A DNA stretch of 64,000 bases. It comes from an uncultured Porphyromonadaceae bacterium. GTDB taxonomy: Bacteria > Bacteroidota > Bacteroidia > Bacteroidales > Muribaculaceae. Shown here piece after piece: positions 37,581 through 46,859 of the stretch (position 1 is the first letter of the stretch; the number at the start of each line of letters is the position of its first letter). The notes under the pieces were generated by a model. That model made no database searches. It saw only the letters and a list, made by a program, of their open reading frames with translations, and was not told the DNA's origin. Where the stretch lies: the NCBI GenBank assembly GCA_947175425.1, contig CAMWMR010000003.1:46493-110492 (forward strand). Direction: 5' to 3'. The translations under genes and the position numbers were made by a program.

Positions 37581-37614
37581 AAAAAAGGACATCCGCTGCG
37601 GATGTCCTTTTTTT
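37581..37614 (+). terminator. Terminator of the OmpA gene
   Basis: AAAAAAGGACATCCG-CTG-CGGATGTCCTTTTTT, a perfect 15-bp stem with a T-run, 18 nt after the stop codon. Confidence 0.93.
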
Positions 37615-37680
37615 ATGCCCGATGTAATTTTCAGAAACCCAGTGCGTCTTATATATAGTGAACCTCTTATTTCAATAATT

Positions 37681-37905
37681 ATGGTAAGCAATAAAGTAAA
37701 ACGCAATCTCTCCTATACCCTCTTTGTTCTATGCTGTATATGCATTGTTGCAAATGTGTGGGCACTCTTTATAAATCCTGCCGAAATTGCAAAATGGTGC
37801 AAACTCGTTTGCTATCTGATGTTCGCCGTTATATTCTTTCGCAACTTCACCCGCTTCCGCAACATCGAAAAAAGCCTGAGCCAAAACGGACTGAAAAACA
37901 ATTGA
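37681..37905 (+). CDS. Small two-helix membrane protein, unknown function
   Basis: 74 residues from the ATG at 37681. Two hydrophobic helices (about 11-31 and 42-57) are joined by NPAEIAKWCK, with a short hydrophilic tail; both ends are probably cytoplasmic. The upstream in-frame extension overlaps the OmpA terminator and is rejected as coding. No family recognised. Confidence 0.6.
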   Translation: MVSNKVKRNLSYTLFVLCCICIVANVWALFINPAEIAKWCKLVCYLMFAVIFFRNFTRFRNIEKSLSQNGLKNN

Positions 37906-37992
37906 CCCACGTCCGAAACGCCTCAGAGCGTCCGATTTGCATATAACGGCTTTTTTTGTTAATTTAGCGGATTAAAATTAGAAACTTCCGAA

Positions 37993-39087
37993 ATGGACAG
38001 AAAGAAACACCGTTACTGCGTAATTATGTGTGGCGGAATAGGCAGCCGCTTCTGGCCCTATAGCCGTACAAGGCTGCCCAAACAATTCATCGACTTTCTT
38101 GGCACCGGACGAACTCTGCTTCAAATGAGTTTCGACCGTATAAGTCGCGTAATTCCGCCCGAAAACATACTCATAATAACCAACGAGCGATATGCTTCGC
38201 TCGTGAGCGAGCAGCTCCCCGAAGTGCAAAAAGAGAATGTACTGCTTGAACCTGCACGACGCAACACCGCTCCCTGCATTGCATGGGCCGCTTGGCACAT
38301 TGCCGCACGCGATGCCAATTCTTCCATGATTGTAACACCGGCCGACCATGTGATTACCAGGGAGAATATTTTTGAAGAAAGCGTGCTGAACGGTTTTCAA
38401 TTCGTTGAAAACAACAATGCTTTGCTCACTCTTGGAATAAAACCGCACTCGCCCGAAACCGGATACGGCTACATACAAATAGGAGAACCAATACCCGGAA
38501 CATGCGCGAACAAGGTGAAGACTTTCACCGAAAAGCCCGACCTGGAAATGGCCAAAGTGTTTTTGGCTACAGGTGAATTCTTCTGGAACTCGGGCATTTT
38601 CATGTGGAGTACAAAAACCATTCAGGAAGCCATGCGCGCTTACGTGCCCGACATTGCCGGCGTTTTCGATTCCACCGCTCCCGAGACATACCTCTCTATC
38701 GAAAAAGAAAACGAATTCATTGCGTCCGTTTTCCCGTCCTGTGTAAACATAAGCATTGACTATTCGGTTATGGAAAAAGCAAACAATGTGTATGTTGAAA
38801 CCGTTAATTTCGGGTGGAACGACCTTGGTACATGGAGCGCTCTCTTTGACCTCTCGCCCAAAAACAGCGAGAATAATGTAACTCAAAACTGTTCCGTTAT
38901 GGCATATAACTCGCATGGCAATATTTTTGCCGTACGAGGCGAAAAACTTGTTGTTGTCGACGGCCTCGAAAACTATATCGTAGCCGATGCCGACAACGTT
39001 CTTCTCATTTGCCCGAAAGAAAGAGAACAGAAAATCAAACAAATGGTAAACGACGCCCGGCTTAAATTCGGGGAAAAATACGAATAA
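37993..39087 (+). CDS. manC: Mannose-1-phosphate guanylyltransferase
   Basis: 364 residues. It makes GDP-mannose from mannose-1-phosphate and GTP, feeding fucose- and mannose-containing glycans. The nucleotidyltransferase signature GGIGSRFWPYSRTRLPKQF (residues 15-33) and the ETGYGYI and NSGIFMWS motifs are present. The C-terminal phosphomannose-isomerase domain of bifunctional enzymes is absent. It lies 50 nt before argS. Confidence 0.93.
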   Translation: MDRKKHRYCVIMCGGIGSRFWPYSRTRLPKQFIDFLGTGRTLLQMSFDRISRVIPPENILIITNERYASLVSEQLPEVQKENVLLEPARRNTAPCIAWAAWHIAARDANSSMIVTPADHVITRENIFEESVLNGFQFVENNNALLTLGIKPHSPETGYGYIQIGEPIPGTCANKVKTFTEKPDLEMAKVFLATGEFFWNSGIFMWSTKTIQEAMRAYVPDIAGVFDSTAPETYLSIEKENEFIASVFPSCVNISIDYSVMEKANNVYVETVNFGWNDLGTWSALFDLSPKNSENNVTQNCSVMAYNSHGNIFAVRGEKLVVVDGLENYIVADADNVLLICPKEREQKIKQMVNDARLKFGEKYE

Positions 39088-39137
39088 CGGAGTATATATA
39101 CTGTAACAATATTCTCAGCTAAAAATATTTCAGCATA

Positions 39138-40925
39138 ATGTCAATCGACCAAATCATATCCCAAGCAGTTGCAAACGCTGTAGAAAATCTCTACGGTGTA
39201 ACAGTAGATCCGGCAAGCGTGAATCCGCAGGCAACCCGCAAAGAATTCGAAGGAAACCTCACCGTAATGGTCTTCCCCTGGGTTAAAGCCGCCCGCAAAG
39301 CTCCCGAAGCAGTTGGCACCGAAATTGGCCAATACCTCGTGGAAAACGAACCCGCTGTTGCCGCTTTCAATGTAGTGAAAGGATTCCTCAACATTGTAAT
39401 AACTCCGTCCTACTGGAACTCGGTTCTTTCCGCAATAGCCGACGACGAAAACTTCGGCACAAGCCCGGTAACCGAGAACAGCCCCCTTGTTATGGTGGAA
39501 TACTCCTCGCCCAACACCAACAAGCCTCTTCACCTGGGACACCTTCGCAACATTCTGTTGGGAGCAAGCCTCTCGGCCATTCTCAAGGCTTGCGGCAACA
39601 ATGTTGTACGCACAAATATTGTAAACGACCGCGGTATCCACATTTGCAAATCAATGCTCGCCTGGCAGCGTTGGTTCAACGGTGCAACACCCGAATCGTC
39701 CGGTATAAAAGGCGACCACCTTGTAGGCGACTGCTACGTTGCTTTCGACCGACACTATAAAGAAGAACTCGCCGAACTTCAGGCTAAAGGCATGACCGAG
39801 GAACAGGCTAAAGAAGCCTCTACCCTCATGGCCGATGCCCGCGCAATGCTTCGCGCATGGGAAGAGGGCGATCCGCAGGTGCGCCAGCTCTGGGAAATGA
39901 TGAACAACTGGGTATATGCCGGTTTCGACACCACCTATCAGCGAATGGGTGTGGGATTCGATAAAATTTATTACGAATCCAAGACATACCTCGACGGTAA
40001 AGCAAAAGTTCTCGAAGGCCTTGAAAAAGGTGTGCTCGAACGCCGCGAAGACGGTTCTGTATGGGCCGACCTATCTGCCGACGGACTCGACAGCAAGCTT
40101 CTCCTGCGTTCCGACGGAACCTCGGTATACATGACTCAGGACATAGGCACTGCCAAACAGCGTTTCGACGACTACGCAATCGACAAAATGATTTACGTTG
40201 TCGGCAACGAGCAGAACTACCACTTCCAGGTACTGTCCATTCTTTTGGACCGCCTCGGTTTCAGCTGGGGTAAAAGCCTTGTGCACTTCAGCTACGGAAT
40301 GGTGGAACTGCCCGAAGGTAAAATGAAAAGCCGCGAAGGTACTGTTGTGGATGCCGACGACCTTATGGCCGAAATGGTTAACAACGCTCGTGAAGTGAGC
40401 GCCGAACTCGGCAAACTCGACGGACTTTCCGAAAAAGAAATTGCCGATATCGCCGAAACTGTGGGAATGGGTGCCCTTAAATACTTCCTGCTCAAAGTCG
40501 ACCCGCGAAAGAACATGACTTTCAACCCCAAGGAATCAATTGATTTCAACGGCAACACAGGTCCTTTCATCCAGTACACCTACGCACGTATCCGCAGCGT
40601 ACTCCGTCGTGCCGAAGAAGCCGGCTACTCTCACGACAATTTCGACGAAGTTGTGCCCAACGAACGTGAAATAGCACTTATCCAGCGTCTTAACGACTTC
40701 CCCTCGGTAGTTGCCGAAGCAGGCCGAAACTACTCTCCCGCCCTCATCGCCAACTACGCCTACGACCTTGTAAAGGAATACAACCAGTTCTACCACGATT
40801 GCCCCATTCTGCGCGAGGAAAACAAGGAACTGCGTTCAATGCGTCTAACTCTTTCCAACGTAACGGCACGCACCGTGAAAACCGCCATGGGACTTCTCGG
40901 TATAAACGTTCCCGAACGTATGTAA
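39138..40925 (+). CDS. argS: Arginyl-tRNA synthetase
   Basis: 595 residues, full length. It charges tRNA-Arg. Class I motifs are HLGH (132-135) and the KMSKS equivalent KMKS (395-398), with the arginine-specific N-terminal domain before and the DALR anticodon domain after. The end LSNVTARTVKTAMGLLGINVPERM is typical. The Bax-inhibitor gene follows after 19 nt. Confidence 0.97.
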   Translation: MSIDQIISQAVANAVENLYGVTVDPASVNPQATRKEFEGNLTVMVFPWVKAARKAPEAVGTEIGQYLVENEPAVAAFNVVKGFLNIVITPSYWNSVLSAIADDENFGTSPVTENSPLVMVEYSSPNTNKPLHLGHLRNILLGASLSAILKACGNNVVRTNIVNDRGIHICKSMLAWQRWFNGATPESSGIKGDHLVGDCYVAFDRHYKEELAELQAKGMTEEQAKEASTLMADARAMLRAWEEGDPQVRQLWEMMNNWVYAGFDTTYQRMGVGFDKIYYESKTYLDGKAKVLEGLEKGVLERREDGSVWADLSADGLDSKLLLRSDGTSVYMTQDIGTAKQRFDDYAIDKMIYVVGNEQNYHFQVLSILLDRLGFSWGKSLVHFSYGMVELPEGKMKSREGTVVDADDLMAEMVNNAREVSAELGKLDGLSEKEIADIAETVGMGALKYFLLKVDPRKNMTFNPKESIDFNGNTGPFIQYTYARIRSVLRRAEEAGYSHDNFDEVVPNEREIALIQRLNDFPSVVAEAGRNYSPALIANYAYDLVKEYNQFYHDCPILREENKELRSMRLTLSNVTARTVKTAMGLLGINVPERM

Positions 40926-40944
40926 CAAAACTAACCTAAAGATT

Positions 40945-41673
40945 ATGACACCTGACAATTATTCCGGTTTCGACCGCTACAACTCCGGCCACATGTCCGG
41001 AACATCCCTGAGCAACACAATGGCTCAGACAATGAAGAAAGTGTACTTCAAAATGACAATGGGTTTGCTCCTCACTGCCTTCACAGCACTGTTCTGCGCA
41101 AGCAGCTCGGCCTATGCAAACTTCATATTCTCCCACTCGATGCTCATGTGGCTCTTCGCCATTGTGGAAATAGGTCTTGTTATAGGTATTTCCGCCGGCA
41201 TCAACAAACTCAGCAACGCAACCGCATCGCTCCTGTTCTATCTGTTCGCGTTTGTCAACGGCCTCACACTGTTCACAATCTTCTATCTCTACAGTATTCC
41301 CGCAATTGTGAAAACCTTCTTCATCACTGCAGGAACTTTCGGAGCAATGAGCGTATACGGATATTTCACAAACAAAGACCTGTCCAAAATAGGCTCACTC
41401 CTGTTCATGGCTCTTATCGGCCTTGTAATAACCTCTGTTGTAAACATGTTCATGCGCTCGACTTTGTTGAGCGACTGGATTATACCAATTGCCGGCGTAC
41501 TCATTTTCATCGGTCTTACAGCGTGGGACACCCAGCAGATTAAAGCAATGGCCCAGCAAGCTCCCGGCACTGCTGTAGGTCGCCTTGCAACTCTCGGCGC
41601 GCTTACCCTCTACCTGGACTTCATTAACCTCTTCCTGTATCTGCTGCGTATTTTCGGCAACAATCGCGACTGA
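40945..41673 (+). CDS. Bax inhibitor-1 / YccA family membrane protein
   Basis: 242 residues with seven predicted membrane helices from about residue 34 onward. The family features are the N-terminal cytoplasmic stretch, AGTFGAMSVYGYFT and the ending GALTLYLDFINLFLYLLRIFG. Homologues are pH-sensitive calcium-leak channels or modulators of FtsH proteolysis; which applies here is unknown. It may be co-transcribed with argS and ends before a terminator hairpin at 41696. Confidence 0.92.
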   Translation: MTPDNYSGFDRYNSGHMSGTSLSNTMAQTMKKVYFKMTMGLLLTAFTALFCASSSAYANFIFSHSMLMWLFAIVEIGLVIGISAGINKLSNATASLLFYLFAFVNGLTLFTIFYLYSIPAIVKTFFITAGTFGAMSVYGYFTNKDLSKIGSLLFMALIGLVITSVVNMFMRSTLLSDWIIPIAGVLIFIGLTAWDTQQIKAMAQQAPGTAVGRLATLGALTLYLDFINLFLYLLRIFGNNRD

Positions 41674-41695
41674 CAATTACTTAAACCTTATAAAC

Positions 41696-41720
41696 GTGCC
41701 GGATTATGCCGGCACTTTTT
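41696..41720 (+). terminator. Terminator-like hairpin directly before the MATE start codon
   Basis: GTGCCGG-ATTATG-CCGGCAC followed by TTTTT. It has all features of an intrinsic terminator for the Bax-inhibitor gene, yet its T-run ends only 4 nt before the ATG of the next gene, leaving no room for a separate promoter or leader. Confidence 0.8.
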
Positions 41721-41724
41721 ATAT

Positions 41725-43086
41725 ATGCAATTCCTCAGAACATACGTTCCGGCCTATCGAACTATACTTATCCTTGCAGCTCCCTTGTTTCTGGGACAGC
41801 TTGGAAACATCGCCGTAAGCTTCGCCGACAACATAATGGTGGGGAAATACTCCACGCAGGCTCTTGCCTCGGCTTCGTTTGTAAACAATATTTTCAACAT
41901 TGCCCTGTTCACCTGCGTTGGTTTCACCTACGGCCTCACTCCTTTGATTGGCGCCCTGTTTGCCAAAGGCGAAAAAAGGCAAATAGGCACTACATTGCGG
42001 CTCGGCTTGCAGGTGAACATGATGTATACTTTTGCGGTGATTGCCGTTATGGCGGCTCTGTATTTCTTTCTACACCGCCTCGGACAGCCCGAAGAACTGC
42101 TGCCTCTAATTCGTCCATACTATCTTACCGCCCTTGCCGGAATGATACCCGTTGCACTGTACAACGTTTTCGCCCAATGGAGTTTCGCCATAAACCGCAC
42201 GCAGCTGCCAACGTGGATACTCCTTGGCGCCAACCTTATAAACGTTGCAGGTAATTACATTTTCATTCAAGGCCGCTTCGGTGCTCCGGAACTCGGATTG
42301 CTCGGCGCAGGATACAGCACTCTGGCCGCTCGCATTATATGTGCAGCTCTCATGGCTGCCGTGTTCTTCCGCTCACGCCATGCAGCCGACTACCGCCCCG
42401 GCTTTTTCAACTGCAAGGCAACCAAAGGGCAGCGCTCACACATATTCGCCACCGGCTTTCCCGTTTCAATGCAAATGGCATTCGAAACGGCATCGTTCTC
42501 CGGCTCGGCTGTTATGGCAGGCTGGATAGGCACAAATGCACTTGCTGCATATCAGATTGTGATTATATGCGGAATGCTCGGATTCTGCATTTATTACAGC
42601 ATAGGAGCGGCTACAGCAATCCCCGTTAGCCACGCTGCCGGAGAAAACAATGCTGCCGGTATGCGCCATGTGGCATGGGCCGGCTATCACCTTACTCTGG
42701 CGGCAATGATTTGTTCATGCTGCATATTCATATTTGCCGGAAAATACATAATAAGCTGGTTCTCCAACGATGCGGCAGTACTCGCTCTCGCCTACACTCT
42801 TATATTCCCCATTGTTTTGTACCAGTTAGGCGATGCAACACAAATCAGCTTTGCAAACTCCCTGCGAGGCACCTCTAAAGTGGGGCCAATCCTATACATC
42901 GCTTTCATAAGCTATATAATTGTAGGATTACCGCTTACGTGGCTCATGGCCTTCCCTCTCGGAATGGGACTCTACGGTATAGTCCTCAGCTTCACGGCAT
43001 GTCTGCTTTTGGCCGCCGTACAGTTCCTTGTATTCTTTTTACGCGCCACCAAAAAAAATGTTGTGGCATATCCGAAAAAATGCTAA
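41725..43086 (+). CDS. MATE-family multidrug/metabolite exporter
   Basis: 453 residues with twelve predicted membrane helices. MATE proteins export cationic compounds using sodium or proton gradients. The start MQFLRTYVPAYRTILILAAP leads into helix 1 and GQLGNIAVSFADNIMVGKYS is the family signature; FAQWSFAINRTQLP fits helices 4-5. The start codon is 4 nt after a terminator-like hairpin, so expression may depend on read-through. The pyrH promoter overlaps its 3' end. Confidence 0.92.
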   Translation: MQFLRTYVPAYRTILILAAPLFLGQLGNIAVSFADNIMVGKYSTQALASASFVNNIFNIALFTCVGFTYGLTPLIGALFAKGEKRQIGTTLRLGLQVNMMYTFAVIAVMAALYFFLHRLGQPEELLPLIRPYYLTALAGMIPVALYNVFAQWSFAINRTQLPTWILLGANLINVAGNYIFIQGRFGAPELGLLGAGYSTLAARIICAALMAAVFFRSRHAADYRPGFFNCKATKGQRSHIFATGFPVSMQMAFETASFSGSAVMAGWIGTNALAAYQIVIICGMLGFCIYYSIGAATAIPVSHAAGENNAAGMRHVAWAGYHLTLAAMICSCCIFIFAGKYIISWFSNDAAVLALAYTLIFPIVLYQLGDATQISFANSLRGTSKVGPILYIAFISYIIVGLPLTWLMAFPLGMGLYGIVLSFTACLLLAAVQFLVFFLRATKKNVVAYPKKC

Positions 43087-43091
43087 CTTTG
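43061..43091 (+). promoter_or_regulatory. Promoter of pyrH-frr
   Basis: TTG (43061-43063), 20 nt, TAACTTTG (43084-43091). The -7 box includes the MATE stop codon, and the pyrH ATG is 16 nt further. This gives pyrH-frr a separate start with a very short leader. Confidence 0.75.
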
Positions 43092-43107
43092 CCAAAAACA
43101 CCGATAT

Positions 43108-43818
43108 ATGAAACCCGTTTACAACCGAATACTCCTTAAACTGAGCGGTGAATCGCTCATGGGACACCAAGGCTACGGTATCGACAGCGAACGCCTGGCC
43201 GCATATGCCCGTCAGATTAACGAACTCGCCAAAAGCGGAGTCCAGATTGGAATCGTTATCGGCGGAGGAAACATTTTCCGCGGACTCTCCGGAGCTGCCA
43301 AAGGTTTCGACCGCGTCAAAGGCGACCAAATGGGCATGCTCGCAACAGTAATAAACTCACTCGCTCTCGCATCCGCCCTCGAAACCGAAGGATGCCCCGC
43401 CCGAGTTCTTACTGCCGTTGGAATGTTCCCTATCGGAGAACCATACAGCCCCGCTCGAGCTATCGAAACTATCGAAAACGGTAAAATAGCAATTATTGCC
43501 GGAGGTACGGGCAATCCGTTCTTCACCACCGACACCGCCTCGGCTTTGCGTGCCGTAGAAATAAAAGCTCAGGTTATGCTCAAGGGCACTCGTGTGGACG
43601 GTATATATACCGCCGACCCCGAAAAAGACCCCCTCGCCACTAAATTCGACCGTATAAGCTACGATGAAATATATAACCGAGGCCTCAAGATAATGGACCT
43701 CACCGCAACAACTCTATGCCGCGAAAACGGAATGAAAATCGTAGTATTCGACATGGACACTCCCGGAAACCTCGCCAAAGTGCTCCAAGGCGAAAACATC
43801 GGCACTCTCGTATATTAA
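43108..43818 (+). CDS. pyrH: UMP kinase
   Basis: 236 residues. It phosphorylates UMP to UDP and is a bacterial-type hexameric amino-acid-kinase-fold enzyme. It shows NRILLKLSGESLMGHQGYGID, GGGNIFRGL, GGTGNPFFTTDTASALRA and GTRVDGIYTADPEKDP. Followed 26 nt later by frr, a pairing conserved in most bacteria. Confidence 0.97.
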   Translation: MKPVYNRILLKLSGESLMGHQGYGIDSERLAAYARQINELAKSGVQIGIVIGGGNIFRGLSGAAKGFDRVKGDQMGMLATVINSLALASALETEGCPARVLTAVGMFPIGEPYSPARAIETIENGKIAIIAGGTGNPFFTTDTASALRAVEIKAQVMLKGTRVDGIYTADPEKDPLATKFDRISYDEIYNRGLKIMDLTATTLCRENGMKIVVFDMDTPGNLAKVLQGENIGTLVY

Positions 43819-43844
43819 CGATTACAAATTCAACACTATAAGAA

Positions 43845-44405
43845 ATGACCGATCCCAATACCTACATTGCTCCTGCCGAGGAAAAAATGGAACTCGCAGT
43901 AGCCTACCTGGACGAAACTCTATCGCGCATTCGCGCCGGTAAGGCAAACCCCAAAATTCTTGATGCAGTACGCGTGGAATATTACGGCTCACTCGCTCCG
44001 CTGTCCAACGTTGCAAATATCAGCGTTCCCGATGCCCGCACCATTGTCATCACTCCCTGGGAAAAATCAATGTTCAAACCCATTGAAAAGGCTATTATCA
44101 ACTCCGAAGTAGGTATTATGCCCGAAAACAACGGAGAAGTTATCCGCCTTTCCATTCCCCCGCTCACCGAAGACCGCCGCAAAGCTCTTGTAAAACAGTG
44201 CAAGGCCGAAGCCGAAAACGCTAAAGTTTCGGTTCGCAACGCCCGTCGCGATGCTATCGACGGCCTCAAAAAGGCCATCAAGCAGGGCATGCCCGAAGAT
44301 GTGGAAAAAGACGCCGAAGCAAGCGTTCAGAAAATACACGACAAATACCTCAAAAAAATCGACGAACTCTTCGCCGCAAAAGAAAAAGAAATCCTCACCG
44401 TCTGA
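43845..44405 (+). CDS. frr: Ribosome recycling factor
   Basis: 186 residues, full length. With EF-G it splits post-termination ribosomes. The helical domain contains [21 protein letters not shown] and the C-terminal ending [37 protein letters not shown] is diagnostic. A terminator follows at 44426. Confidence 0.97.
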   Translation: MTDPNTYIAPAEEKMELAVAYLDETLSRIRAGKANPKILDAVRVEYYGSLAPLSNVANISVPDARTIVITPWEKSMFKPIEKAIINSEVGIMPENNGEVIRLSIPPLTEDRRKALVKQCKAEAENAKVSVRNARRDAIDGLKKAIKQGMPEDVEKDAEASVQKIHDKYLKKIDELFAAKEKEILTV

Positions 44406-44425
44406 AACAACAACCCTATACAACG

Positions 44426-44466
44426 ACAGGCTGCGTCACTTATTTGCGACGCAGCCTGTTATTCTT
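44426..44466 (+). terminator. Terminator of pyrH-frr
   Basis: ACAGGCTGCGTC / GACGCAGCCTGT, a perfect 12-bp stem with a 10-nt loop, followed by TATTCTTT. It separates frr from the convergent lipoprotein gene. Confidence 0.8.
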
Positions 44467-44479
44467 TAAATACGGCAGC

Positions 44480-45028
44480 TCAGTTCAAAAGGTCTTTTAC
44501 TTTATCGGCACCTTTCTGTACTGCGTCCGAAGTGGCATCCTTGACATCGCTTGCCTTATCGGAAACAGCCTGTTTCAAATCCGAAGCCTTTTGGGCGGCA
44601 GCATCGCCAACCTCACCTGCTTTTTCCTTGGCGGCATCAACAGCCGAGCCTGCGGCGGATTTTGCGCTGTCAACAGCGGCCGAAGCGCTTTCTTTTGCAT
44701 CGGCGGCCTTGTCGGCGGCTGTATCTTCAACTTTGTCAAGCAAACCGTTGACGGTGGTGAATGTTCCGGCAAGAGCAGGGACTTTTTCCTTTACAACAGG
44801 CTCGATTTCGGCAAGATATTTCTTAGCTTCTTCAACTTTACCCTCGGCAACAAGCTTACGGGCATATTCACGAGCCTCTTCGGCATAAACTTTCACACTG
44901 TCGGGATTCGAGCAATGTTCAATTTTTGCTTTGATGTCTTTAGCGGCAGAACCGGCATTGTTTCCGCACGATACGGCAGCGGCTCCTATAGTAAGCGCTA
45001 CCGCAAGAGTAAGTACTAACTTTTTCAT
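44480..45028 (-). CDS. Ala/Lys-rich coiled-coil lipoprotein, unknown function
   Basis: 182 residues. The lipobox GAAAVSCG (about residues 15-22) marks a lipoprotein. Residues 25-95 contain repeated AREYARKLV and EEAKKYLAE helical turns, and residues 100-182 are an Ala/Asp/Lys/Ser-rich coiled region with SAKSAAGSAVDAAKEK-type repeats resembling apolipoprotein or LEA-like proteins. It is likely anchored in a periplasmic or surface membrane. No enzymatic motif. Convergent with frr and divergent from the hut operon. Confidence 0.75.
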   Translation of the reverse strand: MKKLVLTLAVALTIGAAAVSCGNNAGSAAKDIKAKIEHCSNPDSVKVYAEEAREYARKLVAEGKVEEAKKYLAEIEPVVKEKVPALAGTFTTVNGLLDKVEDTAADKAADAKESASAAVDSAKSAAGSAVDAAKEKAGEVGDAAAQKASDLKQAVSDKASDVKDATSDAVQKGADKVKDLLN

Positions 45029-45078
45029 AATTTTCTTATAGTAGTTGAACAGAAATTATAACATACGCCTTCCGAATA

Positions 45079-45092
45079 ATGTTCAATAACAT
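45079..45092. repeat. Small inverted repeat upstream of the hut promoter
   Basis: ATGTT-CAAT-AACAT lies one base before the -33 TTG of the hut promoter. It could be an operator for induction by urocanate or histidine; the repeat is short, so this is only a suggestion. Confidence 0.35.
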
Positions 45093-45093
45093 G

Positions 45094-45124
45094 TTGCACT
45101 GACAAATCTTTTTCTCTATTTTTG
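45094..45124 (+). promoter_or_regulatory. Promoter of the histidine-degradation operon
   Basis: TTG (45094-45096), 20 nt, TATTTTTG (45117-45124), a clean match, with the ftcD start 28 nt downstream. Confidence 0.75.
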
Positions 45125-45152
45125 TGAACTAATCGATTATTGTCAACCCGCA

Positions 45153-46859
45153 ATGGAAAAACGCATCATTGAATGTGTGCCCAACTTCAGCGAAGGGCGC
45201 AACCCCGAGATTATTAAAGCTATTACCGATTCTATAGAGGCCGTCGAGGGCGTAAGCCTGCTCGATGTCGACCCCGGTGCTGCCACCAACCGCACAGTGG
45301 TAACATTTGTGGGAGAACCCGAGGCCGTAGTGGAAGCGGCATTCCGCTGCGTTGCTAAAGCCGCCGAACTTATCGACATGAGCAAACATCACGGAGCACA
45401 CCCGCGTATGGGAGCTACCGACGTCCTGCCATTGGTTCCCGTTGCCGGCGCAACGCTGGAAGAATGCGCCGAACTTGCGCGAAAGCTCGGACAAAGAATA
45501 GCCTCGGAGCTGAACATACCCGTATATGCCTACGAAGCCGCAGCGCTTAAGCCGGAACGCAAGAATCTTGCCGTTTGCCGCAAAGGCGAATACGAAGCCC
45601 TTCCCGAACGTCTCGGGAAAGACGACGGTGCCGACTTTGGCGACCGGCCTTTCGATGAAGCAAGCGCCCGCACCGGTGCTACTGCTGTTGGCGCCCGCGA
45701 TTTCCTCATTGCCGTGAATTTCAATCTTAACACAACTTCAACGCGCCGCGCAAACGCCATAGCATTCGATGTGCGCGAAAAAGGACGACCCGTGCGCGAA
45801 GGCGGAAAACTAACCGGCAAGCCGCTAAAAGATGAAAACGGCAAGCCGCTCATGCAACCCGGCACTCTCAAAGGAACCAAGGCCATTGGCTGGTATATCG
45901 ACGAATATGGCATTGCTCAGGTATCGATGAACATCACCGACACCGCACAGACGCCCTTGCACAAAGCATTCGATGAAGTTGCCCGCGCAGCAAACGAACG
46001 CGGCATTCGTGTTACAGGAACGGAAATTGTGGGACTCATTCCCAAGAAAGCCCTTGTGGATGCCGGAAAATATTTCCTGCGCAAGCAACAGCGCTCACTC
46101 GGCATCCCGGAAAAAGAAATAATTCGTATAGCGGTGCGCTCAATGGGGCTCGACGAACTGAAACCGTTCAAGCCCGAAGAAAAAGTAATAGAATACATGC
46201 TTGAGGCCGCCTCGCCCGCTAACGACAATCTCGTAAAACTTTCATGCCGCGATTTCGCCTATACAACAGCTTCGGAAGCTCCCGCTCCCGGCGGAGGTTC
46301 TATTGCCGCGTATATGGGTGCTCTTGCATCGGCGCTGGCGGCCATGGTGGCAAACCTTTCGGCTCACAAAGCCGGTTGGGACGATCGTTGGGAAGAATTC
46401 TCCGATGTCGCTGTGAAGGCAAATACTCTCATGGAAGAACTCCTTGCACTTGTGGACAAAGATACCGATGCCTTTAACCGCATTATGGCTGTTCTTGCAA
46501 TGCCCAAGGGTACCGACGAGGAGAAAAAAGCTCGTGCCGAAGCCATGGAAGAGGCAACTCTTTACGCCGCACAAATACCCTTGCAGACAGCACAGACGGC
46601 CTCCAAGGCATTCCCCTTGCTGCTCGAAATGGCTTCCAAAGGAAATCCCGCCTCGGCAAGCGACGCCGGCGTAGGCGCACTTGCTGCAAGAGCTGCCGTC
46701 CGAGGAGCCGCTCTCAATGTAAAAATAAATCTTGCTTCGCTGGCCGACAAAAACCTGGCGGCAAAACTTATAGCCGAAGCCGACCAACTCTCGGCCGAAG
46801 CCGATGTATTGGAACAGAATATTGTTGAAACCGTAGAATCCGTAATAGCCGCACAATGA
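45153..46859 (+). CDS. ftcD: Bifunctional glutamate formimidoyltransferase / formimidoyl-THF cyclodeaminase
   Basis: 568 residues, a fusion like the mammalian enzyme. Residues 1-330 are the transferase (KRIIECVPNFSEGRNPEII, HHGAHPRMGATDVLPLVPV); residues about 365-568 are the cyclodeaminase (SEAPAPGGGSIAAYMGALASAL). It moves the formimino group from formiminoglutamate to tetrahydrofolate and releases ammonia, the last step of histidine breakdown. Its stop overlaps hutU by 4 bp. First gene of the operon. Confidence 0.96.
   Translation: MEKRIIECVPNFSEGRNPEIIKAITDSIEAVEGVSLLDVDPGAATNRTVVTFVGEPEAVVEAAFRCVAKAAELIDMSKHHGAHPRMGATDVLPLVPVAGATLEECAELARKLGQRIASELNIPVYAYEAAALKPERKNLAVCRKGEYEALPERLGKDDGADFGDRPFDEASARTGATAVGARDFLIAVNFNLNTTSTRRANAIAFDVREKGRPVREGGKLTGKPLKDENGKPLMQPGTLKGTKAIGWYIDEYGIAQVSMNITDTAQTPLHKAFDEVARAANERGIRVTGTEIVGLIPKKALVDAGKYFLRKQQRSLGIPEKEIIRIAVRSMGLDELKPFKPEEKVIEYMLEAASPANDNLVKLSCRDFAYTTASEAPAPGGGSIAAYMGALASALAAMVANLSAHKAGWDDRWEEFSDVAVKANTLMEELLALVDKDTDAFNRIMAVLAMPKGTDEEKKARAEAMEEATLYAAQIPLQTAQTASKAFPLLLEMASKGNPASASDAGVGALAARAAVRGAALNVKINLASLADKNLAAKLIAEADQLSAEADVLEQNIVETVESVIAAQ

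Noticed and set aside
36330..37706. A 458-codon frame opposite the OmpA gene
   Set aside because: Caused by the extreme codon bias of the OmpA gene; it also runs through the terminator.
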